Of a stretch of DNA of 64,000 nt, positions 48,701 to 55,253 are shown in pieces (the stretch's first letter is position 1; each line of letters starts with the position of its first letter). The position numbers were made by a program, and so were the translations under genes. The stretch covers positions 36,147-100,146 of IMG/VR virus record IMGVR_UViG_3300042870_001427, one strand, 5' to 3'. The notes beneath the pieces are model-generated. The model worked only from the letters and a program-made list of their open reading frames with translations, ran no database searches and was not told where the DNA came from. The DNA is from a virus.

Positions 48701-49367
48701 AGTACTAGCCGATGGCCTGGATGCTGAAGACATTAAAGTATTCATCTCCGCCTACAAGCCTTCAGGTACCAATATCTACGTTTATGCCAAGGTTCTTAAT
48801 GCTGCCGATCAAGATGCATTTGAAGATAAAGACTGGTCATTACTTGATCAAGTTACATCTTCAAGTCTATTCAGTGCATCTTTAAACGAGAATGATATTA
48901 GAGAATATGAATACACATTTAAGTATTCCCCAACCGTATCTGTATTAGCAGGTTACGGAACGGCCAATACCGGTAATACAACCATTACAGGCTCTAATAC
49001 CGCTTTCTCATCAGCCCTAACTACTGACGATATTGTTAAGATAGTTAGAACCAGTTCAACCAGTGATTACTTTATTAGCCCGGTTGCTAATGTTGCTAGT
49101 GATACTTCTATTACTCTTGAGAACCCAGTTACATTTAACAGCACCAGCCCTGGTACTGCAATAACTGGTCTGACTATTGAAAAGGTTACCAATCGTAAGG
49201 AAGCCTTCAAGTACAATCAGAACTCTAACATCGCAAGATACTATACTAAAAATCAAGAAGCTATGGACTCTTACAAGTACATGGCATTGAAAATAGTACT
49301 GACTTCGGATACCACCTACCTGGTACCTAAGTTAGATGATGTAAGGGCTATAGCAGTCTCGGTGTAA
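42762..49367 (+). CDS. Giant baseplate/fibre-connector protein (DUF4815-like, gp10 region)
   Basis: A 2201-residue protein, the largest gene here. The N-terminus (LNVTPYFDDYDEEKNYHRILFRPGVALQARELTQLQTILQTQFERFGDNVY) is the DUF4815 domain found in cyanophage structural proteins at the gp9/gp10 position. The rest has Ig-like and fibre-like stretches (for example HVSGLRPGAQHYVFFDGVDIT near residue 1295). Probably joins the baseplate to fibres. Confidence 0.78.
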   Translation: MAIETNLNVTPYFDDYDEEKNYHRILFRPGVALQARELTQLQTILQTQFERFGDNVYVKGTIIDGCNIFPDYGYNYIKINDLQEDGQPVSLGSYRDQLLIQEGYNLQALTIDSVEGLQSQNPDLNTLYIKYINTGSAGQKVFSNNDVIKVFNVNRTVEEINIIAGGSLYTNSDVVVISGTTGSGALATITTNGDGKIVDVSMVAKGTGYTTVPSISITTAAGVGATLSAVNYIAQIRVADSTYAAPVGRGAAVKTDRGIIYQKGNFVRVSPQTAILEKYSPVANNKSVGFVTTEAIVNSNVDSSLLDLATGAPNFAAPGANRLQLTPTLLVVNTEVGAANNDFLPLLEFQDGNIVRNRDATQFNSINKELARRTFEESGNYVLDTFRLDTSAVGGNTTHFNLIISPGTAYVKGERISLLNNTRTPVRKGTDSSNAVNQTINTQYGSYVVVKELSGLFEIKNGTQVNLRDTAGTDISDNYGGTPTTPGSVIGTSYVRSVEYNSGTPGTPDCTYKLYLFNVVMASGKNFKDVRSVTVNTTAIADVVLTNGLAELQDLQNDSLVFNTGTFAVKELTSEEFIFRTSTTATLTTSGNVSVSFSGANILPYGIGNLSDTDKQQFIIVPQASFRYSANVAGTVSANTPQTNVVGTGTLFTTALRVGDYISIGDSAPQRIAYIYNDQLLGLANTFSGLSGVTANAVANAAYVAFPAYTPVNMNRTGAPARTIFADSNTGLTVSVGAATNVATTFTMYHNLKNYEPAVRVKTVNNPVYVKLSTDKLAGTTTGPWCLGVPDVYALDAVYVGASNSYSESTTNYVDEFIIQSGQKDNYYGLSYLAKKPGSTLSLTATSCLVVKVKSFTHGSGKYMSTESYPIDDTTTTLPSNKIRTETIPIYISPTSGEAISLRDAVDFRPIVANTASTSASTLAAASIDPPATETFIAGEKFFPCPSRSFETTIESYMSRVDRVVITTTGRVRTIEGIPSNTPLPPPPEVDTMSIGTVAIAPFPSLTSKAASVAKRPDLKNTITLSQTRRYTMNDINALEERIQRLEYYTLLNTIEADTKNLTLPSEANTSFERFKNGFFVDAFSDYQISNINDGEYKALINTNESKLTPQQELISVDLKYSNAGTNTTKLGDLVTLPYTTTTLVSQPHANKERTLVTGYWNFAGKMIVIPRVDNFFDTDVVSTSVIDINIADPINALTNSVNDALGKLNLTPNNIKVSSGGIQEGATTVNTTDYGGWGTRQTNRNFSETLTTTKTDTFQKIKPAPTVSSTQNVGNFLKSVQVNPYIREQRIALHVSGLRPGAQHYVFFDGVDITSFCSPATITDPNNATLNSFLPIYNKGTSPPLEANASGVLALVVYLPGDTFTTGEKEFLVMDVSTLASESGATSKSTGKFSSFSISGTSGAITTSTKSFDLAQKDTFGVSTYQDTQVINQTTNKWAVSTVEGWGYMPPGTDPLAQTFYVHPQDSSEFMHLSAIEIFFKQKDTTKGVTLDIREVSDEGAVRPFIVPFGTVYKSSANVSVSNNASVGTMFNFPSPVQVKTGREYAIVLTPDAASPDYRVWTAIPGIPDVLDTTKTPNKSWGEGTLFYSTSNRSFTAVQDEDIKFKVYRAEFTSTTGTLQMTNDDTEYLTIANNSGSFTGGEEVAQLANSYLNSTITTNTSSSTITTGSSLSSVLAANDTVLIVYGTANNVGTGTVTSSTITITNATATSTGFTTKYANGDFIRIGNEVRQVISVTSNDSLTIDAPLNTAASGAAHYSVDEQYDVLRVQSANSTAIVVNRPPAYTVSSSLAASIQRVVSGRVGYYNSTKGKLYLKDSNASNSLFKVFTSNSTYNALLVGDNSNASAKVSSVDNIDVASFNPFITNIVTQGTSITPSLTVSKSSNSSATATLSYLLNGKTDVGLNDTAVVKSKSNEIDGAVLTKSLNTTLTLETSYTTTSPIVDVSPASLVFSKYLINNSVTDENTRYGNASCKYVSKRLVLADGLDAEDIKVFISAYKPSGTNIYVYAKVLNAADQDAFEDKDWSLLDQVTSSSLFSASLNENDIREYEYTFKYSPTVSVLAGYGTANTGNTTITGSNTAFSSALTTDDIVKIVRTSSTSDYFISPVANVASDTSITLENPVTFNSTSPGTAITGLTIEKVTNRKEAFKYNQNSNIARYYTKNQEAMDSYKYMALKIVLTSDTTYLVPKLDDVRAIAVSV

Positions 49368-49368
49368 C

Positions 49369-49578
49369 ATGATTAAAACTGATGATCCTAATTTTGTCAG
49401 AGACGAAGGAACAAACGCATTGATAAATACCAATGTTAAAGCGTTTAAATTATACAAACAACAGCGCGAAAGCATGACCGCTCAAGCGCAAAACGAGCAA
49501 GAAATAAACGATCTCAAGCAGAAATTGCTTGAGATGGACGCTCTTATAAAAAATTTAATCAGAGAAAAGAATGGCTAA
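49369..49578 (+). CDS. Small coiled-coil protein
   Basis: A 69-residue protein; a short N-terminal segment (DDPNFVRDEGTNALINTN) is followed by a heptad-like helix (QEINDLKQKLLEMDALIKNLI). Similar short coiled coils follow the DUF4815 gene in related phages. Possibly a trimeric joint or assembly factor. It overlaps the next gene by eight bases. Confidence 0.68.
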   Translation: MIKTDDPNFVRDEGTNALINTNVKAFKLYKQQRESMTAQAQNEQEINDLKQKLLEMDALIKNLIREKNG

Positions 49579-50959
49579 ACCAGTTTCCAATGTTGTAATT
49601 GCAACCGATACATTTGCCGGCTTGATTGGTAAGACCAACATATTAACCGACGCCCTTACAAATTTAATCGTATCTGTGGAGGGTTCTACAAGCGGTGCTA
49701 ACGTTACAGGTAACGGTAGTGTTATCGGTATACTGACAGCTAACACTTATGCTGCAACCCTCGTCAGGGGTGGTAGTGCTGGTAATACAGCCAACATCAG
49801 CACCTTAACATTAGGGGTTGCAAATAGTACTACATCCTCTAACTTAATTATTACTGGATACACAGCCAACGTCTCTGCTAATAATTTAAACATTACTTCT
49901 AATTCAACAGTAAATGCAGCTGCACTGACAGTAAACGTAGCAACTATTGGCATATACGGCAATACGACACTAGGTTCAAACTCTTCCCATAATAATACTT
50001 TAAACGGCAATACACTAACAGTAACATCTAATACTACAGTCAATGCAGCCGCCTTCACCCTTAACGTTGCAACCATAAGCGTATACGGTAATACCACTAT
50101 CGGATCTAACACCACACACAACTTGACCGCCGTTGGTAACGTTGGTAATGTGGTAATGGTACAACTTAACATTCCGTCTAATACTTACATTAATGCATCT
50201 AACGTTTCTGTTAATGGTGCAAACGTTTCAGTATCTGGTGGGCAAGTTAACCTTACATCTAACTTAAATGTATCCGCAGCATACGGTATTATTACTGGTA
50301 ACGTATTTGTTGGTAATGCAGTTGCAACTCCTGTAATCAGAGGTGGTAATGTAGAGAGTGGAAGCACTCTTACCATTGGCTCATCTACCTCAAACGTAAC
50401 TGTTGTTGGTCTGACATCTAACGTTAACAGCAATACATTAAATATTACATCTAATAGCTATATTAATGCAGCCAACGTTACTGTCAATACCTCTTTATTC
50501 ACTGTAAACACATCTAGTTACTATACTATTAATGCAGGTGACACGGTAAGAGTAAGTAACTCAATGGTTATTTCTAACGGTTCATTGACCGTAAATAACT
50601 CAGTATCGGTTTATAGTAACTCCTCTTCAAGAGTCACCTCTACGGCATTAGGATCAGTATTAACATTTCCTAATTCTTCAACCGCCAACCTGGTTGATAG
50701 CTTTGCAATTGCGGATTTCACCTCTGCTAAATATACCATTACAGCAATTAATACAGCTGACACAGAGAAAAAGACTATGTCTGAGTTGAGTGTTGTATAT
50801 GGATCAGGTAATGCGCACATGACTGAATACGGTACTATTTACGTTGATACCCAGTTCGCTACATATACAATTAACGCCACCTCTACTGCTGTCAGACTAT
50901 ACGCACTCTCGACTGTTGGGTCAGTAGCATTTAAGATGTTGAGAGTTGCACTAACATAA
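49571..50959 (+). CDS. Tail fibre protein with NxTxN beta repeats
   Basis: A 462-residue Asn/Thr/Ser/Val-rich protein made of imperfect repeats such as NITSNSTVNAAALTVNVATIGIYGN, suggesting a beta-helical or triple-beta fibre. The last ~130 residues (VDSFAIADFTSAKYTITAINTA onward) look like a globular head also present at the end of the 58016 fibre (AEFVIQAIDATGTKYQKTKIL). Ends before a short AATAAG/CTTATT hairpin. Confidence 0.7.
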   Translation: MAKPVSNVVIATDTFAGLIGKTNILTDALTNLIVSVEGSTSGANVTGNGSVIGILTANTYAATLVRGGSAGNTANISTLTLGVANSTTSSNLIITGYTANVSANNLNITSNSTVNAAALTVNVATIGIYGNTTLGSNSSHNNTLNGNTLTVTSNTTVNAAAFTLNVATISVYGNTTIGSNTTHNLTAVGNVGNVVMVQLNIPSNTYINASNVSVNGANVSVSGGQVNLTSNLNVSAAYGIITGNVFVGNAVATPVIRGGNVESGSTLTIGSSTSNVTVVGLTSNVNSNTLNITSNSYINAANVTVNTSLFTVNTSSYYTINAGDTVRVSNSMVISNGSLTVNNSVSVYSNSSSRVTSTALGSVLTFPNSSTANLVDSFAIADFTSAKYTITAINTADTEKKTMSELSVVYGSGNAHMTEYGTIYVDTQFATYTINATSTAVRLYALSTVGSVAFKMLRVALT

Positions 50960-50997
50960 CAATAATAAGAATCACTTATTAGCGGAAAGGGAAGCTA

Positions 50998-52938
50998 ATG
51001 GCAGCGAATACGCAAAATTTTAGAGTCAAGTACGGCCTAGACGTTACAGAGACGGCAAATGTTGGAAGTACACTAGGAGTAACCGGGGTTGCTACATTTA
51101 GCAATAACGTGGTTATCCAGGGCACACTACAAGTAGTCAACTCTGTTTCTTTTTCTACAACAGTCGATTTAGGTACCAGTGAAATTGTTCTATTAAAGGA
51201 TGTTATTGGTGCACCATCTCTGGATGCCCAGTTAACAGTAAATAGAGGCACATCAGCTGACGTAAATATCAGATGGGACGAGACACTAGATCAATGGAGA
51301 TTTACCAATGATGGTACTCTATTCTTCCCGTTACGTACATATGCCGATGTAACCTATCAGTTCAGTACCACAACAGCAACAAACACCGACCCAAGTGGCG
51401 GTAAGTTTAGACTTAATAACGCATCCCCTGCATCAGTTACTCAAATTGCAATTAGCGAGACTGAGTTCAGTACAACAGATGTATCTGCATTTATAGATGC
51501 ATTAGATGATAGTAATAGCGCGGCACCTAAGGGATACTTACTATTAAGAAGCTCAAAGAACGTAGGTAGGTTCATAGTTTATTCTATTACCTCTGTTACT
51601 ACACAGACCGGTTATAGACAAATTGCCGTCACACATGTATCAGGTACCACCTTGTTTGATAACGACGATGTTATCTTTATATCATTCTCACGTACCGGTG
51701 AAAAGGGTCAAAAGGGTGAAAGAGTAAGCAGCGGGACCTTTACTGATGCCAATAACACCACTACCTTTACGAACTCTGACTCATCTACCTTTCTTGTTAC
51801 CGGGCTTAAGGGCCAAAAAGGTGAGAGAATTAATAGTGCGGCATTTACTGACGCTAATAACACTACTGTATTCACCAATTCCGACTCTTCAACATTTCTT
51901 GTTACTGGATTAAAAGGTCAAAAAGGTGAGAAGGGCGAGAGAGTAAGTAGTGCAACCTTTACAGACGCCAACAACACTACAGTATTTACTAATTCGGATT
52001 CAACTACCTTTCTAGTCACCGGGCTCAAAGGTCAAAAGGGTGAAAGAGTTAGCAGTGCTGCCTTTACAGATGGTACCAACACCACCACATTCACTAATTC
52101 CGACTCCTCTACCTTTACCGTAACCGGATTAAAAGGCCAGAAGGGTGAGATAGGTGATAAGGGTAATAAAGGCGATAAGGGTGAAAGAGTAAGCAGCGGG
52201 GCTTTTACTGATGCCAATAATACCACTACCTTTACGAACTCTGACTCATCTACCTTTCTTGTTACCGGGCTTAAGGGCCAAAAGGGCGAGATAGGCGATA
52301 AGGGTAATAAGGGTGAAGTAGGTCAAAAAGGTGAAGTAGGTCAAAAAGGTGAAGTAGGTCAAAAGGGCCAAAAAGGTGAGGCAGTTGCCTCAGCCTCGTT
52401 TAATGACGGAGCAAACTCCCTAACATTTACTAACTCTGATGCATCTACATTCTCAGTAACTGGAGTCAAGGGTCAAAAGGGTGATAAAGGTGTAGATGGT
52501 TCTTCGATTAAAGGTGATACGGGTACTAAGGGAGAGCCTGGAGGATTTACTACTGCTTCTAATGCCCAGGTAAACTCTTTAGGGGTTGGGGAGTCTGCCA
52601 GTGCAGTAGCCGGTAGAATTAATTGTACCAGCATATACTCTTATTCCTTCTTCTATACCTCTAACAAACACTTAAAGTATGACATTGCCGGGGTTGAGAA
52701 TAGTCTTGAACTTATTAAGAAGCTTAACCCGGTAGAGTTTAAGTGGAAGAAAGACGGCACTACAGATACTGGATTTATTGCACAAGAGGTGTTAGAATGG
52801 ATGCCAAGGGCTGTCTCCAATGATGGGGATGATATTGCAATTAAGTATAACGTAATTATAGCCCATCTCACAAAAGCCGTTCAGGAATTGAGTGGACAGG
52901 TGGAAGTACTAACTAAGAAATTAGAGGGTATAGGATGA
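50998..52938 (+). CDS. Collagen-like tail fibre with C-terminal intramolecular chaperone
   Basis: A 646-residue fibre. Residues 1-235 are a fibre N-terminus shared in style with the 58016 protein (IVLLKDVIGAPSLDAQLTVNRGTSADVNIRWDE). Residues about 236-510 alternate collagen triplets (GQKGEKGE, GEIGDKGNKGDKGE) with a repeated RVSS.TFTDANNTTTFTNSDS module. Almost every triplet has Lys in the Y position (G-Q-K, G-D-K, G-N-K). From about 553, SNKHLKYDIAGVENSLELIKKLNPVEFKWKKDG, GFIAQEVLEWMP is a Peptidase_S74 self-cleaving chaperone. Confidence 0.88.
   Translation: MAANTQNFRVKYGLDVTETANVGSTLGVTGVATFSNNVVIQGTLQVVNSVSFSTTVDLGTSEIVLLKDVIGAPSLDAQLTVNRGTSADVNIRWDETLDQWRFTNDGTLFFPLRTYADVTYQFSTTTATNTDPSGGKFRLNNASPASVTQIAISETEFSTTDVSAFIDALDDSNSAAPKGYLLLRSSKNVGRFIVYSITSVTTQTGYRQIAVTHVSGTTLFDNDDVIFISFSRTGEKGQKGERVSSGTFTDANNTTTFTNSDSSTFLVTGLKGQKGERINSAAFTDANNTTVFTNSDSSTFLVTGLKGQKGEKGERVSSATFTDANNTTVFTNSDSTTFLVTGLKGQKGERVSSAAFTDGTNTTTFTNSDSSTFTVTGLKGQKGEIGDKGNKGDKGERVSSGAFTDANNTTTFTNSDSSTFLVTGLKGQKGEIGDKGNKGEVGQKGEVGQKGEVGQKGQKGEAVASASFNDGANSLTFTNSDASTFSVTGVKGQKGDKGVDGSSIKGDTGTKGEPGGFTTASNAQVNSLGVGESASAVAGRINCTSIYSYSFFYTSNKHLKYDIAGVENSLELIKKLNPVEFKWKKDGTTDTGFIAQEVLEWMPRAVSNDGDDIAIKYNVIIAHLTKAVQELSGQVEVLTKKLEGIG
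51700..52500 (+). repeat. Tandem collagen/beta-module repeats in the fibre gene
   Basis: About six near-identical 90-105-base modules encoding RVSS..FTD..NTT.FTNSDSSTF.VTGLK, each joined by (GXK) tracts, plus three perfect copies of an 18-base unit encoding GQKGEV around 52318-52370. The strong DNA identity suggests recent duplication and a site for length variation by recombination. Confidence 0.85.
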
Positions 52939-53315
52939 AGTCATTAAGCGTTTCTCAACTTAATACTACAATTAACAACAGTAAGAACACAGATAAAAAT
53001 GATATAGTTTTTACTTATTGTTCTACAGATGAAGCACAAGTACAATTAATTACTAGCCTGGATGACGCTACCATTAATAATGCCACACTTTATAAAGTCG
53101 ATGTAGGAAGCACCCCTCCTGTTTTTGCCGTGCAGCATCTACCAGCGGTCACGGTTTTTAAGGGCGGAGTAAAAAATTCGGAATTTGCCATCGACGTAAA
53201 AGTTGAGACCAGCTCACTTCTAACAACCCTAGATACTAATATTAATACAGTTAATATGTCCTTCAGCCCCTTCATGATAGGTAGCTCGTCAAATACAGAA
53301 GGTGTTAATCAATAA
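52935..53315 (+). CDS. Small virion-type protein of unknown function
   Basis: A 126-residue acidic beta-rich protein (SVSQLNTTINNSKNTDKNDIVFTYCSTDEAQVQ, VDVGSTPPVFAVQHLPAVTVFKGG). The middle segment (PPVFAVQHLPAVTVFKGGV) is reminiscent of a thioredoxin-like strand-loop with cis-proline, but no CxxC is present. Coupled to both neighbours by short overlaps. Confidence 0.6.
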   Translation: MKSLSVSQLNTTINNSKNTDKNDIVFTYCSTDEAQVQLITSLDDATINNATLYKVDVGSTPPVFAVQHLPAVTVFKGGVKNSEFAIDVKVETSSLLTTLDTNINTVNMSFSPFMIGSSSNTEGVNQ

Positions 53316-54898
53316 TGGCTATTGCAAGTACTACAGATAGTAATGCCAGTAGCGCCTACCCGGCATTTCAAAATTATTACGATGCTGCTAGTGTCGGTGA
53401 CGGTAACCGAGGCCTCAGTGCGGCCTTGGCCGTAAATGAGGTTAGTTCGGTGCTGGATCTTGGCACGAGTACTGATGTTAGGGACGATAGATTTGTTCAG
53501 CTCAAAGGTAAATCAGCCGCAATAAATTCTATTTTTATACCGTTAAGAAGTGCTGCAGAGAGAACATCGGTGTTCAATAGTTCCAAGCTTACGAGTGAAG
53601 ACGGGGTTGAATTTAGAAGAGGACCTACAGGGGAAGATTCCGCCTACCCTCAAATATTTGGCGGTCAGGTCGTGAATGCGCCTGCTACTGGTACAAAGTT
53701 TCCAGGGGTAAGACTTACCGCCCGTAAAATGCCACTACCTGTAAGTGGTATAGTAGATCCTGCTAATTTATATCATGATAGTTACGGATATAGTTTTATT
53801 ACAGCCCCCATGACATCTGGGGGAACAGATGATGGTTATGTGGCTATAACTCTACCTTGGGAAGTTGCCTGGGGTCCTAATCACTACAGTTCTGTATTTG
53901 TGGGTACAAACAGTTATGTTACGTTCGGATCAGGTTCAGTTACGTATTCCGGCATAGGCTTTAATACCCCCAACCTTCCAAAGATCTGTATTGGGTCAGG
54001 GGATAATTCAAGCGACCGAGTCAAGTATGTTACCTATAATGTACTTACCTCAACACAACCTTACGCAGGTGCTCCGGTAGAGAATCTCGCTACAGGGGAA
54101 TACCTACTCCGTAAAATTTTTATAATTTATTTTAGAGGTTCTGGAACTACAGGATATGCCGATGAAACAATTAATTCAACTAATGATAATCTGATAGAGT
54201 GGGAGATGTATTTTTACAGTGATGCACGTGGTGTAGTTGATATACACGTAAAAAATATGCCTTTGCATAGATCTAGATGGACATCATCAAGCACTGGTGG
54301 CTTTGTTGGTGGCTCTGGATTTAGTGGTGCTAATCACGAAGGAGGTCAAATAGTTATACCAGGTGTTACAAGTCCAGTAGGAAAAGGTGCTTGCTCATTT
54401 ACCGTTGGTAATGGTGAGTTTATTCGTATTAAGAATGTGGGTGAGCAGATATTTAGAACGACAGCAGGTTTAGGTACGATTAACGGGATTGGGCCTTGTG
54501 TTAGCGGTGGCAGTAGCCCGGCATATGTTTCAGCAGATGCATGCCCATCTGGATGGACAGATATGACAAACGTGAATACTCCACAGGCATATCAATACCC
54601 AACATTTCAAACCGGTGGATGGTTACTAGCATCTGGAACTGCTGCCGGTCATGTACAGGCAATGGTAGATCCTAATAACTATGTCGGTAATGTGGGTAGT
54701 TGGAGAATAAGAAGTAATTCATCTGGTAACTCTTTTGGGTTTAGAGACTCTGCACCATATGAGTACTCAAACGTAACAGATACAACGGGCTGGGGCGCGC
54801 GCATATATTGGGGCTGGGGCTGCACTAGTGGGTTTGTTCTCGCTGCTACCGTTAGATACTGCGTTCCGGCCTGGAGTAATGTTTTCGGGATTGGTTAA
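53315..54898 (+). CDS. Predicted fibre tip / virion adhesin
   Basis: A 527-residue glycine- and serine-rich protein of unrecognised family. It has many aromatic-rich loops and several cysteines (PKICIGSGDNSSD, KGACSFTVGN, ACPSGWTDM, YWGWGCTSGF). Located between the collagen fibre and its putative modifying enzymes; the composition is typical of receptor-binding or host-range proteins. Confidence 0.55.
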   Translation: MAIASTTDSNASSAYPAFQNYYDAASVGDGNRGLSAALAVNEVSSVLDLGTSTDVRDDRFVQLKGKSAAINSIFIPLRSAAERTSVFNSSKLTSEDGVEFRRGPTGEDSAYPQIFGGQVVNAPATGTKFPGVRLTARKMPLPVSGIVDPANLYHDSYGYSFITAPMTSGGTDDGYVAITLPWEVAWGPNHYSSVFVGTNSYVTFGSGSVTYSGIGFNTPNLPKICIGSGDNSSDRVKYVTYNVLTSTQPYAGAPVENLATGEYLLRKIFIIYFRGSGTTGYADETINSTNDNLIEWEMYFYSDARGVVDIHVKNMPLHRSRWTSSSTGGFVGGSGFSGANHEGGQIVIPGVTSPVGKGACSFTVGNGEFIRIKNVGEQIFRTTAGLGTINGIGPCVSGGSSPAYVSADACPSGWTDMTNVNTPQAYQYPTFQTGGWLLASGTAAGHVQAMVDPNNYVGNVGSWRIRSNSSGNSFGFRDSAPYEYSNVTDTTGWGARIYWGWGCTSGFVLAATVRYCVPAWSNVFGIG

Positions 54899-54918
54899 CT
54901 ATTATTTTTGGATAAATT

Positions 54919-55251
54919 ATGAGAAATTTGAATTACAATGAAATTAGTAATATAGTTTTAAATGATGATAAGTCATTATTTGCTATTATTATATCTAATA
55001 AAGACTGCAATAACTGTAATACCTTCTTAAACTACATTGAGCAATTAGAGCCAAAATACCCTGCCATCTCCTTTCTAGTATTAGAATTAGATGAACTACC
55101 ATTATTTGCTCCTCCTATTTTTCCAAGCATTACTCTCTATCATCGCGGTATGAAAGATAGAGATGCTGGAGGGTTGCCTGAGAGTATTAAATATGTGGAT
55201 AGGTTATTTGAAGATTGGATTGATATGAAAAATAATATGAGTTTAACTTAA
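54919..55251 (+). CDS. Thioredoxin-like protein with CNNC active site
   Basis: A 110-residue protein. SNKDCNNCNTFLNYI holds a C-x-x-C (Cys30, Cys33), SFLVLELDELPLF follows as beta strand, and PIFPSITLYHRG gives the cis-proline loop, all in thioredoxin order. The glycosyltransferase/hydroxylase gene starts three bases after its stop. In animals a thioredoxin-fold protein (PDI) is a subunit of collagen prolyl hydroxylase, so it may assist the enzyme next to it; this is analogy only. Confidence 0.75.
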   Translation: MRNLNYNEISNIVLNDDKSLFAIIISNKDCNNCNTFLNYIEQLEPKYPAISFLVLELDELPLFAPPIFPSITLYHRGMKDRDAGGLPESIKYVDRLFEDWIDMKNNMSLT

Positions 55252-55253
55252 AC

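Noticed and set aside
52318-52370. Short direct repeats resembling a CRISPR array
   Set aside because: The repeats are in-frame GQKGEV codons of a collagen tract without variable spacers.
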